Translations under genes and position numbers: made by a program
Shown here: one piece after another, positions 45,412 to 55,145 of the stretch
Position numbering within the stretch: position 1 is the first letter of the stretch
Layout: each line of letters opens with the position of its first letter
Assembly (NCBI GenBank): GCA_002305965.1
Contig: DBRM01000032.1
Location: 29,912 to 93,911, forward strand
DNA length: 64,000 bases
Origin: Syntrophomonas sp. UBA1368
GTDB lineage: Bacteria; Bacillota; Syntrophomonadia; Syntrophomonadales; Syntrophomonadaceae
Reading direction: 5' to 3'
The notes under the pieces: model-generated
Told to the model about the DNA's origin: nothing
Database searches by the model: none
The model's input: only the letters and a program-made list of their open reading frames with translations

Positions 45412-48219
45412 ATGAATATTCAGAAAACCTGGTATTTTGAAGAAATTCCTGCCGGAAATCCGGGGCTTAAGGAAGAATTGAATATATCAGCGATCACTGC
45501 TGGTTTATTACATAACAGAGGAATCAACAGCAAAGCCAAAGCGGAAAAATTTTTGTATGGAACATTACAGGATCTGACTGATCCATTATTTATACCGGGG
45601 ATGCAGCAGGCAGTCGAACGTATCAGTCTGGCTATACGCGGGCAGCAGAAGATCATAATTTATGGAGATTACGACGTAGATGGGATCTGCAGTATCGTGA
45701 TTCTCAAAGAGTGTATCGAAATGCTGGGAGGAAAAGCCGACTATTATGTACCGGACCGTTTTGAGGAAGGTTATGGAATCAATATACCCGCGATCAAAAG
45801 TCTGGCCGAAAGGCAGTATGATTTGCTGATCAGTGTGGACTGCGGGATCACTTCAGTAGAAGAAGCCCATTACGCAGCCAGAGCAGGAATGGATGTAATC
45901 ATTACTGACCACCATACCCCGGGAGAAGAACTGCCCCCGGCCGTTGCAGTCGTGAATCCTAAATTAGGCAGTAATGAAGATAACCAGTATTTGTGCGGGG
46001 CTGGTATTACCTATTATTTGGTTCTGGCACTGCAGCAAAAAATAACTGGCGGGAAAAACCATAATAAATGGCTTGAATTAGCAGCTCTGGCAACAGTGGC
46101 AGATATCGTACCCTTAATGGGGGACAATCATATTCTGGTCAGGTATGGATTACAGCATCTGGCAAGGACAGAAAGACCAGGACTAAAAGCATTATTAAAG
46201 GTTTCCGGGCTGGAAAATAAAGAAATTACTGCCGGTCAGGTCGGATTTATGATCGCTCCGCGTCTAAATGCTGCAGGGCGGCTTGACAGTGCCCGTAAAA
46301 GTATTGAATTATTGCTGACCAAAGAAGAACATACAGCTGAGGGGCTGGCGATTTATATGAATATGGCTAATAACGAACGCCGCCAGATCGAAGAACATAT
46401 TTTTGAACAAGCTCTCTCCCAAATCATGGCTGATGACCGGCAGCAAGACCAGGTTATCATTGCGGCAGGTGAACATTGGCATGAAGGGGTAATCGGTATT
46501 GTTGCCTCACGTTTGTGTGAAAAATTTTACCGCCCGGTTTTCGTAATTAGTTGGGACGGGGATACCGGCAAAGGGTCCGGGCGGAGTATCAGAGGATTTG
46601 ATCTTTACACTGCCCTGGATCACTGTAAAGACCACCTTGTTAAATTTGGCGGGCATCAAATGGCAGCCGGGGTTACCATTGCCCGTAAACAATATGAGGC
46701 TTTTGCTGCCGCGATCAATGATTACAGCCGAAGGAACCTGGCAGCAGAAGTGTTTCATAAGACATGCCGGACCGATGGTGAAATCGATCTCACAGAGATT
46801 ACGGTTAATTTAATGAAAGAATTGAAAGCCCTTGAACCTTATGGCGAAGGGAATCCGCAGCCGCTGTTCATCATGAGGAATATGCCTATTCAATCTCTAA
46901 GAGCAGTTGGCAGCCAAAAAGAACATATCAGTTTTGATTTTTCCCCTTCAGATCTGCAGGGGATTGCCTTTAGAAAACCGCAATATATCAATCTTCCATA
47001 CCGGGAATGCTGGCATGATGTGGTGGGTGAAATCAATGAGAACGAATATCGGGGGAAAAAATCTCTGCAGATCAGGATCAAAGAGATGAAAATGAGCTTT
47101 ATTCCTGATAATATTAAATATTTCAGAGGAATGGATGCCTTGCCTTACCGGCAATTGCAGATAATGATCAATGAAATCAAGGCGGGAAGACCTGTGGTGG
47201 TTTTATTTCCTACAGTTCGCTGCCTGTTAAAATATAAACCGGGGCTTGACAGTTGCATCAGAAACAGTTTCCTGCATGCTCTGCATGGACATATGCCGGC
47301 GGAAGAACTGACAGACGCCAGCATGTTATTGCAAAGAGGAAGGGCAGGTATATACTTGGTTACTGCCGCTTACTTTACAGACGTATTAGAGGGCTGCCGG
47401 TTACCGGAAAATCTGAGGCTGATTTTGCCAATATGGACGGAAGAACCGGTTACGGCAGGTAAAAACCCAGTGGATATTTGCGAAAGAATCAAGTTTGGTT
47501 TTGATGCGGATCAATTTTTCAAATCAATCAAAATGAAACAGAATTTCGATCCCGAGAAAAGGAATCTGATTTATAGTAATCGTAATTCTACTATTATTGA
47601 TATAACAACACAAATTAAAGGGCTCATCAGTGAAGCGGCTCTGGCAGACCAAAGAAAAAGAAGGGTTTTCCGCCGCCAATTTGAAAAACTGCCGGCAGGA
47701 ACATTTATTACCGATGGGAATTATTCTTTCGGCGAGGGATTCAATAACATTGACGAGGTAATTTTGGCTGATCTGCCTTTCAGTATATGTGAAACCATAT
47801 TCTTGCTGGATCAGGTTCAAAACGGCAATGAATGCGAGGTCATACTTACAGCCGCTGAAAAAAAGCTGGAGCAGAACTCCTCTTATCTTACGCAAAGGTA
47901 TCCGGAAGAAACCGAGGTAAATCAAGTCCTGGAGGTCATACAGGGCATGAAACCCAACCGCATCAAACCGGAAGATCTGATGAAAACCATACAATTAAAA
48001 CAGGGTACCAGTCTTTCCAGGATGAAAATGCTTTCAATACTGGAGATACTTGCAGATTCAGGCTTGTGTCAAATCAACAAACAGGGTAGTATTATGGAAA
48101 TAAAGCATCATTCAGAATTTCGACCTGATTTTGATATTGGCAAATCTGCAGCATACCGGGAAGGAATCAACGAAAAAGCTGCCTGGAAGGAATTTGCTCA
48201 AACACTGAATATAAGTTGA
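45412..48219 (+). CDS. recJ: Single-stranded-DNA exonuclease RecJ
   Basis: 5'-3' ssDNA exonuclease for recombination and repair. DHH-phosphoesterase motifs YGDYDVDGICSIV (motif I), SVDCGITS, TDHHTPGEELP (DHH) and ATVADIVPLMGDN, followed by the DHHA1 region with KFGGHQMAAGVTI, then an OB-like domain. 935 residues, longer than E. coli RecJ because of the C-terminal extension (about 560-935), as seen in other Clostridia. Starts at ATG 45412; rel follows 12 bases later. Confidence 0.95.
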   Translation: MNIQKTWYFEEIPAGNPGLKEELNISAITAGLLHNRGINSKAKAEKFLYGTLQDLTDPLFIPGMQQAVERISLAIRGQQKIIIYGDYDVDGICSIVILKECIEMLGGKADYYVPDRFEEGYGINIPAIKSLAERQYDLLISVDCGITSVEEAHYAARAGMDVIITDHHTPGEELPPAVAVVNPKLGSNEDNQYLCGAGITYYLVLALQQKITGGKNHNKWLELAALATVADIVPLMGDNHILVRYGLQHLARTERPGLKALLKVSGLENKEITAGQVGFMIAPRLNAAGRLDSARKSIELLLTKEEHTAEGLAIYMNMANNERRQIEEHIFEQALSQIMADDRQQDQVIIAAGEHWHEGVIGIVASRLCEKFYRPVFVISWDGDTGKGSGRSIRGFDLYTALDHCKDHLVKFGGHQMAAGVTIARKQYEAFAAAINDYSRRNLAAEVFHKTCRTDGEIDLTEITVNLMKELKALEPYGEGNPQPLFIMRNMPIQSLRAVGSQKEHISFDFSPSDLQGIAFRKPQYINLPYRECWHDVVGEINENEYRGKKSLQIRIKEMKMSFIPDNIKYFRGMDALPYRQLQIMINEIKAGRPVVVLFPTVRCLLKYKPGLDSCIRNSFLHALHGHMPAEELTDASMLLQRGRAGIYLVTAAYFTDVLEGCRLPENLRLILPIWTEEPVTAGKNPVDICERIKFGFDADQFFKSIKMKQNFDPEKRNLIYSNRNSTIIDITTQIKGLISEAALADQRKRRVFRRQFEKLPAGTFITDGNYSFGEGFNNIDEVILADLPFSICETIFLLDQVQNGNECEVILTAAEKKLEQNSSYLTQRYPEETEVNQVLEVIQGMKPNRIKPEDLMKTIQLKQGTSLSRMKMLSILEILADSGLCQINKQGSIMEIKHHSEFRPDFDIGKSAAYREGINEKAAWKEFAQTLNIS

Positions 48220-48231
48220 AATGGTGATTAT

Positions 48232-50412
48232 ATGGAACTTATCGATGTTGTCGAGCAGATAAAAAAATATGATGAAGATGCAGATTTTGAGCTGATCGAA
48301 AAAGCCTACCAATATGCTCAAATGGCGCATGAAGGGCAAAAGAGGATATCGGGTGAAGCCTATATCAGTCACCCGATCGAAGTAGCCTATATCTTAACCG
48401 GGATAGAAATGGATACGGCTTCGATTTGTGCTGCTCTGCTGCATGATGTAATCGAAGATACAGTTTTGACCCATAATGAGATCACGCGGGAATTTGGCGA
48501 AGAAATTGCTTCACTGGTTGATGGGGTTACCAAACTCAGCCGAATCCAGTTTAAATCCAGGCAGGATGCCCAGGCAGAAAACCTGCGCCGCATGTTTATT
48601 GCCATGGCGAAAGACATACGGGTTATCCTGATCAAACTGGCAGACCGACTGCATAATATGCGTACATTAAACTACCAGCCGGAATATAAACAAAAAGAAA
48701 TCGCCGAAGAAACTATGGAAATATTTGCTCCCCTGGCTCATCGTTTAGGAATATTCAAATTCAAGTGGGAATTGGAAGATCTGGCTTTTTTTTATCTGGA
48801 TCCTGATATGTATTACCAGATTGCCAAAAGACTTAAACAAAAGCGCAAAGAACGGGAAGAATATGTGAACGATCTGATTGCGCAAATCAGAAATGGAATT
48901 GAACAAATAGGCATTGAGGCTGATATCGAAGGGCGTCCGAAAAATATATACAGTATTTATAAAAAGATGATAAAGCAAATGAAAGATATCGATGAGATCT
49001 ACGATAAGATAGCAATTCGTGTGATTGTAAATGATGTACATGAGTGCTACGGAGTTCTGGGGATCATCCATACCATGTGGAAACCCCTGCCGGGCAGATT
49101 TAAAGACTATATTGCTACCCCCAAGCCCAATATGTACCAGTCTTTACATACTACTTTTATTGGCCGGGGCGGAGAACCATTTGAAGTACAGATCCGCACC
49201 TGGGAAATGCATCAAACAGCTGAATCAGGTATCGCTGCCCATTGGCGCTATAAAGAAGGCAGCAGTCCCAAAGATAAAAAGTATGATCAAAAATTGGCCT
49301 GGCTGCGGCAAATCCTGGAATGGCAGCAGGATATCAAAGATACAGACGAATTCATGGAATCCCTCAAAATAGATTTATTTGATGACACGGTTTTTGTCTT
49401 TACCCCGAAAGGAGCAGTAATAGAACTGCCCAAGGGGGCATGTCCGGTGGATTTTGCCTACCGGGTGCATACGGAAGTCGGACATCAGTGTACGGGAGCA
49501 AAGGTAAACGGCAGGATCGTTCCTCTGGATTTCCCCTTGAGTAATGGTGATATTGTTGAAATTATCACCTCGAAAAATTCTTTAGGTCCCAGTCGGGATT
49601 GGTTAAACTTTGTTAAAACTTCTTCAGCCAAAAGCAGGATCCGGCAGTGGTTTAATCGGGGCAAGCGGGCAGATAATATCATAAAAGGCCATGACATACT
49701 GGAGAAAGAATTAAAGAAAAACCATTTGATACCCAAGGAACTGTTAAAAAACGATAAACTGGTCGAAGTTGCCAAACGGCTTGGATATAATTCGGTGGAT
49801 GACTTGTTTGCCGCAGTAGGTGATGGAGCTATATCTGCCCAGCAAGTCATTACGCGGCAGAAGGAAATCTATTTCCAGGATGCGGTGGTCGAAGATATTC
49901 TAAATGTTCCCTTGATACCAAAAAACATTTTACAACGGGAGAAAGAGACCTCCGCCGTTAGGATCAAGGGAGTTGATGATGTAGCGATAAAATTGAGCCG
50001 CTGCTGTAACCCGCTGCCGGGAGATACGGTTCTGGGCTACATAACCAGAGGCCGGGGAGTTTCGGTCCATCGCCGGGATTGCCCCAATATGCAAAACTAT
50101 ATGAAAACGGAAAAAGACAGGGTATTGGAAGTGGAATGGGCCGACGACCGAGGTATCTATTATCTGGAGCTGGAAGTAAAAGCGTTTGACCGTCAACGGC
50201 TGACATCTGATATCTTAAATGTTATCGCCGATCTGCGCATTCAGATCAATTCTGTTTTTTCCAGGGTGACAAAAAATAATTTTGCCATTATTAATCTAAA
50301 ACTGGAGATCAAGGATATTACACAGGTACAGGCAGTCATGCAGCGTATTCAGCAAGTAAAGGATATACTGGAGGTGCGAAGAGTACTTCCGGGTGAAGAC
50401 CGGGGTGAATAG
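48232..50412 (+). CDS. relA: Bifunctional (p)ppGpp synthetase/hydrolase Rel
   Basis: Stringent-response enzyme of 726 residues. The N-terminal HD hydrolase domain is intact (HPIEVAYIL, ALLHDVIEDT). The synthetase domain contains KPLPGRFKDYIATPKPN; the RFKD form is that of bifunctional Rel proteins. A TGS domain (DTVFVFTPKGAVIELPKGA), a zinc-finger/CC region (SRCCNPLPGD) and a C-terminal ACT domain follow. Near-continuous with recJ and dtd, as in other Firmicutes. Confidence 0.97.
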   Translation: MELIDVVEQIKKYDEDADFELIEKAYQYAQMAHEGQKRISGEAYISHPIEVAYILTGIEMDTASICAALLHDVIEDTVLTHNEITREFGEEIASLVDGVTKLSRIQFKSRQDAQAENLRRMFIAMAKDIRVILIKLADRLHNMRTLNYQPEYKQKEIAEETMEIFAPLAHRLGIFKFKWELEDLAFFYLDPDMYYQIAKRLKQKRKEREEYVNDLIAQIRNGIEQIGIEADIEGRPKNIYSIYKKMIKQMKDIDEIYDKIAIRVIVNDVHECYGVLGIIHTMWKPLPGRFKDYIATPKPNMYQSLHTTFIGRGGEPFEVQIRTWEMHQTAESGIAAHWRYKEGSSPKDKKYDQKLAWLRQILEWQQDIKDTDEFMESLKIDLFDDTVFVFTPKGAVIELPKGACPVDFAYRVHTEVGHQCTGAKVNGRIVPLDFPLSNGDIVEIITSKNSLGPSRDWLNFVKTSSAKSRIRQWFNRGKRADNIIKGHDILEKELKKNHLIPKELLKNDKLVEVAKRLGYNSVDDLFAAVGDGAISAQQVITRQKEIYFQDAVVEDILNVPLIPKNILQREKETSAVRIKGVDDVAIKLSRCCNPLPGDTVLGYITRGRGVSVHRRDCPNMQNYMKTEKDRVLEVEWADDRGIYYLELEVKAFDRQRLTSDILNVIADLRIQINSVFSRVTKNNFAIINLKLEIKDITQVQAVMQRIQQVKDILEVRRVLPGEDRGE

Positions 50413-50414
50413 AT

Positions 50415-50864
50415 ATGCGGGCAGTGGTGCAGAGGACACTATACAGCAGTGTTACTATTGAAGGACAGGTCACAGCAGAAATCGGGCCTGGATTAACCAT
50501 ATTGCTGGGGATCAAAAAAGGTGACCAGGAAAAAGATGCAGATTACTTGATGGATAAGATCATAAACTTAAGAATATTTGCCGATGAAGCCGGCAGGATG
50601 AATCGTTCCCTGCTTGATGTGCAAGGGGAAATTATGCTGATCAGTCAGTTTACGCTTTATGGAGACGTAAAACACGGCAGGAGGCCCGGTTTTACAGATG
50701 CAGAAGACCCTGATGCGGCAGAACCGCTATTTCAGTATTGTATAAAAAATATAAAAAAACGCGGGGTAAGTATCAAGACTGGTGTATTTGGGGCTCATAT
50801 GAAAATAACCATAGAAAATGACGGTCCATGTACCATCTTGCTTGACAGCGAAAAGCAGATATAA
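50415..50864 (+). CDS. dtd: D-aminoacyl-tRNA deacylase
   Basis: Removes D-amino acids from mischarged tRNA. 149 residues. MRAVVQRTLYSSVTIEG at the N-terminus, SQFTLYGDVKHGRRPG in the active-site region, and the cross-subunit Gly-cisPro motif NDGPCT, where Cys replaces the usual Val. Two bases after rel, the conserved rel-dtd order. Confidence 0.96.
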   Translation: MRAVVQRTLYSSVTIEGQVTAEIGPGLTILLGIKKGDQEKDADYLMDKIINLRIFADEAGRMNRSLLDVQGEIMLISQFTLYGDVKHGRRPGFTDAEDPDAAEPLFQYCIKNIKKRGVSIKTGVFGAHMKITIENDGPCTILLDSEKQI

Positions 50865-50880
50865 AAAGGAGGAAGTCAGA

Positions 50881-51501
50881 TTGATATTAAAAGGATTGGA
50901 AATCAGCAGCATGGGAGTAAACTGCTACATTGTCGGTTGTGAAGAAACCAAAGAAGTGGCAGTTATTGATCCGGGCGGCAGTCCCAAATCGATCATCAAA
51001 ATGCTGGAAGCGGATAATTTAAAAGCAATTTACATTATTAATACCCATGGTCATATAGACCATATCGGCGGAAATCGCGGAGTCAAAGAAGCTACTGGAG
51101 CCAAAATCCTGATTCATCAGGATGATGCCAAAATGCTTACCAATGCAGCATCCAATTTTTCCTTTTTAATGGGCAGCAAAGTTACCAGTCCTCCGGCCGA
51201 TCAGTTTGTTAAAGATGGCGATATCATTGAAATAGGGAATACAGTCAAGCTGCAGGTGATCCATACACCTGGCCATAGTCCCGGAGGAATTTGCCTGAAG
51301 ACCGGTAATATTATTTTTGTTGGTGATTCACTTTTCCAGGGGTCCATTGGCAGGACGGATTTTCCGGGAGGATCCTATACACAGCTGATCAGCAACATAA
51401 AAGAAAAGTTGCTATGCTATGATGATGATGTAATCGCGTATCCCGGACATGGCCCGGCGACAACCATCGGGTTTGAAAGAGAGAATAATCCTTTTTTATA
51501 A
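50881..51501 (+). CDS. Metallo-beta-lactamase-fold hydrolase (glyoxalase II-like)
   Basis: 206-residue MBL-fold enzyme with all metal ligands: THGHIDHIGG (HxHxDH), HTPGHSPGG, the bridging Asp in VGDSLFQ, and the last His in YPGHGPAT. Close to the YcbL/type II glyoxalase-like group that follows rel-dtd in many Firmicutes; the true substrate is unknown. The start is TTG 50881, 7 bases after AAGGAGGAAG. The open frame to 50818 overlaps dtd without a site. Confidence 0.9.
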   Translation: MILKGLEISSMGVNCYIVGCEETKEVAVIDPGGSPKSIIKMLEADNLKAIYIINTHGHIDHIGGNRGVKEATGAKILIHQDDAKMLTNAASNFSFLMGSKVTSPPADQFVKDGDIIEIGNTVKLQVIHTPGHSPGGICLKTGNIIFVGDSLFQGSIGRTDFPGGSYTQLISNIKEKLLCYDDDVIAYPGHGPATTIGFERENNPFL

Positions 51502-51508
51502 AAAGTGG

Positions 51509-51537
51509 TTGAAATCATAATTCTTTTCATTTAATAT
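51509..51537 (+). promoter_or_regulatory. Promoter of the aroF-pheA T-box leader
   Basis: TTGAAA at 51509-51514 and TAATAT at 51532-51537 with an ideal 17-base spacer. Transcription from about 51544 gives a leader of about 420 bases. Confidence 0.7.
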
Positions 51538-51589
51538 TACTAACAAGTTTTATATTGCAAAAGTGATGAAGAAGTAAAGTAGATTTGCG

Positions 51590-51826
51590 AAATTATGCAG
51601 AGAGAAGATGTCACCGGCTGCAAGCATCTTTATAAGGAAGCAGATTGAAGTTCACTTCGGAGCACCTGGCTGAAACATACGCAAGTAGGCTTAGGCGGAA
51701 CTCCTACCGTTAAAAGGGAGGGGATATCGGATGATCCTGTATCTTGAAACAAGCGGGTCTTAAGACAAAATGGGTGGTACCGCGGGTAGTGTAAACTTCT
51801 CGTCCCAAGGGATGAGAAGTTTTTGT
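51590..51826 (+). promoter_or_regulatory. T-box riboswitch with antiterminator and terminator 1
   Basis: tRNA-sensing leader before aroF-pheA. The stem I region starts around AGAGAAGATG. A specifier candidate TTC (Phe) at 51651-51653 lies in GAAG-TTC-ACTTC, and a stem III-like GTAGG/CCTAC pair at about 51684-51708. The T-box sequence GGGTGGTACCGCGG is at 51772-51785; its TGGT would pair with an ACCA tRNA end. Terminator AACTTCTCGTCCC / GGGATGAGAAGTT with TTTTT (51793-51824). The Phe reading suits the downstream pheA, but I assigned it by eye. Confidence 0.9.
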
Positions 51827-51834
51827 TTACAGGG

Positions 51835-51936
51835 GAATTCCTGTATCCTTGAAGAGCCGGGCTTTGCCAATCAGGGTGGTACCGCGGGAAGGTTATACCT
51901 CTCGTCCCTATACAAGGGATGAGAGATTTTTTGTTT
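51835..51936 (+). promoter_or_regulatory. Second T-box antiterminator and terminator module
   Basis: After terminator 1 the sequence repeats the 3' half of the leader: CCTGTATC-CTTGAA... (compare CCTGTATC-TTGAA in the first), then GGGTGGTACCGCGGG (51874-51888), then terminator CTCTCGTCCC / GGGATGAGAG with TTTTTT (51898-51934). There is no room for a second stem I, so a single tRNA-binding domain seems to serve two terminators in series. Confidence 0.85.
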
Positions 51937-51963
51937 TCTGATTAAGAAAAGGAGGAGTTAAAC

Positions 51964-52803
51964 ATGAATGCATTAGCGGAAAAAGTCAGCAGAATGCTGG
52001 TATCCAAAGAGAATCATCCGCAGATCACCGAAGTTAGAGTAAAAGGTTGTGTGATCGGCGGGGAACAGCTTATCGTAATTGCCGGGCCTTGTGCTATCGA
52101 AACGGAAGAATTGTTAAAGGAAACAGCTTTCAAGGTTCGTGGAGCAGGAGCTGATATGTTAAGAGGGGGCGCCTTTAAACCACGAACTTCTCCCTATAGT
52201 TTCCAGGGATTAGGTGTTGTGGGGCTGGAAACATTGGCTAGAGTGGGAGAAGCCATGAATATGCCTGTTATCACAGAGGTAATGGATAGTGATGATATTC
52301 CGGCAGTGGCAGAATACGCGGATATTCTTCAGGTAGGCGCTCGAAATATGCATAATTTCTCATTGTTAAAAAAATTAGGCCGAACCAATAAACCGGTATT
52401 GTTAAAAAGAGGTATGGCTGCAACGGTTGAAGAATGGCTTCTGGCTGCAGAATACATTTTAGCCGGCGGGAACTCCCAGGTTGTGCTTTGCGAAAGAGGC
52501 AGCCGCAGTGCAGAAAAGTGGACGCGAAACACCCTGGATCTGTCTGCGGTGGCACTGGCCAAGGAATTGACCCATCTCCCGGTGATCGTGGATCCCAGCC
52601 ATGGAACCGGTGTCAGAAGTTTGGTCATGCCTATGGCTAAAGCTGCTATTGCTGCGGGAGCGGATGGCATAATTATTGAAGTTCACCCCCATCCGGAAAA
52701 AGCATTGTCAGACGGGGATCAATCCTTGACCCCCAGGCAATTCAGTATCTTGATGCGTGAAATAGAGCCGGTGGCGAAAGCAATGGGCAGGAGGATCAGA
52801 TGA
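51964..52803 (+). CDS. aroF: 3-Deoxy-7-phosphoheptulonate (DAHP) synthase
   Basis: First step of the shikimate pathway: phosphoenolpyruvate + erythrose-4-phosphate to DAHP. 279 residues of the type I-beta (KDO8PS-like) branch: [69 protein letters not shown]. It lacks the N-terminal ferredoxin-like domain of the roughly 340-residue Thermotoga-type enzymes, which gives feedback control there, so regulation may rest on the T-box. GGAGGAG precedes the ATG. Overlaps pheA by 4 bases. Confidence 0.95.
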   Translation: MNALAEKVSRMLVSKENHPQITEVRVKGCVIGGEQLIVIAGPCAIETEELLKETAFKVRGAGADMLRGGAFKPRTSPYSFQGLGVVGLETLARVGEAMNMPVITEVMDSDDIPAVAEYADILQVGARNMHNFSLLKKLGRTNKPVLLKRGMAATVEEWLLAAEYILAGGNSQVVLCERGSRSAEKWTRNTLDLSAVALAKELTHLPVIVDPSHGTGVRSLVMPMAKAAIAAGADGIIIEVHPHPEKALSDGDQSLTPRQFSILMREIEPVAKAMGRRIR

Positions 52804-53648
52804 TGGCTTATGCAGTACTAGGCCCCATCGGAACATTCAGCGAAGAAGCGGTCCGTTTATATGCCGGCTGCAACATTGAGGTTCGAGTAACGGAAAATAT
52901 TGTTGAAGTATTTGCCCTGGTGGAAAGAGAAGAGATCAGTGACGGGTTCGTACCCCTGGAAAATTCTTCAGCAGGTATGATCAGCACCACCATGGAATGT
53001 TTATCTGCAACTTCGCTGAAAATAAAAGGAGCTTTGGAAGTGCCGGTCAAACAGTGCCTTTTGGCCAATGGCGATTTTACACCGGACCAGGCGGAATTGC
53101 TGATCAGCCAGCCGGCAGCGCTTGAGCAATGCCGTCAGTATATAAAAAGCAATCTTAAAAGGGTCAGAATAGAAATAGCTGACAGTACTGCACGGGCTGC
53201 CCAGTTAGTACAAGGGGAGAAAAGACGGGCAGCAGCAATAGGCGGCAGGCAAGCAGGCAGAATATATGGTTTGAATATCATTGCAACTGATATCCAGGAT
53301 GGGTTAAACTATACCCGCTTTGTCCATGTAGGGAAAAATGGGAGTACTGAAGTGGATCGGCATAAAAGCAGTCTGCTCTTGTCGCTGCCGGATAAAGTAG
53401 GAGCATTATATGAGCTCTTGGGCGTATTTGCCAGAAGCAATTTAAATCTGAAGCAAATTGATTCACGTCCCGGTGGAAGCCAACAGGAGTATATTTTTTA
53501 CATTGAAGTAGAACAAGGAAAAAATGATATCATAATGGAACTGTTTTTAGAGGAAATAGCCCCTTACTGCAACTGGTCAAAATATTTGGGATCTTATACA
53601 CAAAGGAGAATCATTGATGTTGATTGCGGTCCGCCTTACGCCAGCTGA
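52800..53648 (+). CDS. pheA: Prephenate dehydratase
   Basis: Prephenate to phenylpyruvate in phenylalanine synthesis. 282 residues: catalytic periplasmic-binding-like domain (about 1-180) with [11 protein letters not shown], the TRF motif in NYTRFVHVG, then an ACT domain (about 195-270) with [15 protein letters not shown] and the Phe-binding DSRP (usually ESRP), so it is likely feedback-inhibited. ATG 52800 overlaps the aroF stop; the second ATG at 52803 also fits AGGAGG. Confidence 0.96.
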   Translation: MMAYAVLGPIGTFSEEAVRLYAGCNIEVRVTENIVEVFALVEREEISDGFVPLENSSAGMISTTMECLSATSLKIKGALEVPVKQCLLANGDFTPDQAELLISQPAALEQCRQYIKSNLKRVRIEIADSTARAAQLVQGEKRRAAAIGGRQAGRIYGLNIIATDIQDGLNYTRFVHVGKNGSTEVDRHKSSLLLSLPDKVGALYELLGVFARSNLNLKQIDSRPGGSQQEYIFYIEVEQGKNDIIMELFLEEIAPYCNWSKYLGSYTQRRIIDVDCGPPYAS

Positions 53649-55110
53649 TCTATATGCAGCCGTACATGAAATTATCAGGATGGCCTATCCTGGCACCAGG
53701 CTTACCCTGGACCCGGAGCAGTGGGATTCAGCAGATATACATTTTTTACTGGAGCTTTCCGGACAAAATAGCCTGTGGCAGTTGGACGGCATGATCGACA
53801 GTAATGGATTAACCACAAGCAAATCGGCCAGTTTTCGTCTGGCCGAAGATGACCCCGGTACGATGCAAAAAAGTTTAAACATCAATATCAAGGTTTTTTG
53901 CCTGCAGTTGTTACGAGAACACCTGGGAAGAAAAATCAGCAGTTACGGGATCCTGACCGGAGTGAGGCCGGTGAAGATCATTCATCGGTGGCTTGATCAG
54001 GGTTGTTCCCGCCAGCAGATCGTTGATAAACTGCACAATACATTTCTGGTTGATAAAACCAAAGGGCAGCTGCTTGCTGAAGTTGCTGAAAACAATCGCA
54101 GCTATTTGCCGGTGATGCCAGAACGGGGAAGGTATGTCAGTATTTATATCGGCATTCCCTATTGCCCAACCCGTTGCTATTACTGTTCATTTCCCGGTGC
54201 AGTATTAACCAATTATGAAAATGACTTAAGACCTTTTATCGATCATTTGCTCAGGGAAATGAACGAGATCGGTGATTATATCAATGAGGCAGGTTTTAAA
54301 GTGCATACGATTTATATCGGCGGCGGGACGCCAACAGTACTAAACCTCCGTGATCTGGAGCTGGTTTTGGCACTGCTGGAGAAAAAATTTGCCCTGGGAA
54401 AGGCAGAAGAAGTGACCGTAGAGGCCGGAAGACCGGATACATTATCACAGGACAAACTGCAGTTATTCAAAGATGCCGGCGTCACCCGCATTTGCATAAA
54501 CCCGCAAACCATGAAGGACAGTACACTGACTTTGATTGGCCGCAGGCATACCAAACAGCAGGTGATACAAGCCGCAGATTTTGTTAGGCAAGCAGGGATC
54601 AGACATCTTAATATGGACCTGATTGTAGGTCTGCCAAATGAAACAGAAACGGATCATCTTGACTCCCTGGAACAGGTATTGCAGCTTAAACCGGATAATA
54701 TTACCGTTCATACCATGGCTTTAAAGAGGGGATCGCCGATGGTTCTTGATGGCGGGCTTGTCATGCCGGCACGGCAAACTGAAGCGATTGAGGGATCGCT
54801 TGCAAAGATTTATCAGCGTCTGAAGCAGGTAAACTATCTTCCCTATTACCTTTACCGGCAGAAAAATATGCAGGCTAATTCAGAAAATATTGGTTATTCC
54901 CTGACTGGCAGCTTTTGTATCTATAATATCCAGATGATCGAGGAGAGGCAGACCATCATCGGTATGGGCGGTGGTGCCGGCAGTAAATTTGTCAATTGGC
55001 AGGAGGGAACAGTAACCGGTTTTTATAATCCAAAAAACCCGCAGGCATACTGTGCTGATCTGGAAAGGCTTGTTCAGAGGAAAGTTGACAACCTGCGTGC
55101 CCTAAATTAG
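53617..55110 (+). CDS. hemZ: HemZ-like oxygen-independent coproporphyrinogen dehydrogenase
   Basis: 497-residue radical SAM protein of the HemZ branch. An N-terminal family-specific domain (about 1-165, with GILTGVRPVKIIHR) is followed by the radical SAM core: IPYCPTRCYYCSFPG (CX3CX2C), YIGGGTPTVLN, LNMDLIVGLPNE. In Bacillus it is a HemN-like protein whose exact activity is less clear than HemN's. ATG 53617 is 8 bases after AAAGGAG, inside the 3' end of pheA in another frame. Confidence 0.9.
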   Translation: MLIAVRLTPADLYAAVHEIIRMAYPGTRLTLDPEQWDSADIHFLLELSGQNSLWQLDGMIDSNGLTTSKSASFRLAEDDPGTMQKSLNINIKVFCLQLLREHLGRKISSYGILTGVRPVKIIHRWLDQGCSRQQIVDKLHNTFLVDKTKGQLLAEVAENNRSYLPVMPERGRYVSIYIGIPYCPTRCYYCSFPGAVLTNYENDLRPFIDHLLREMNEIGDYINEAGFKVHTIYIGGGTPTVLNLRDLELVLALLEKKFALGKAEEVTVEAGRPDTLSQDKLQLFKDAGVTRICINPQTMKDSTLTLIGRRHTKQQVIQAADFVRQAGIRHLNMDLIVGLPNETETDHLDSLEQVLQLKPDNITVHTMALKRGSPMVLDGGLVMPARQTEAIEGSLAKIYQRLKQVNYLPYYLYRQKNMQANSENIGYSLTGSFCIYNIQMIEERQTIIGMGGGAGSKFVNWQEGTVTGFYNPKNPQAYCADLERLVQRKVDNLRALN

Positions 55111-55145
55111 AATTATCCAAGAATATATATAATTCGGAGGATTTT

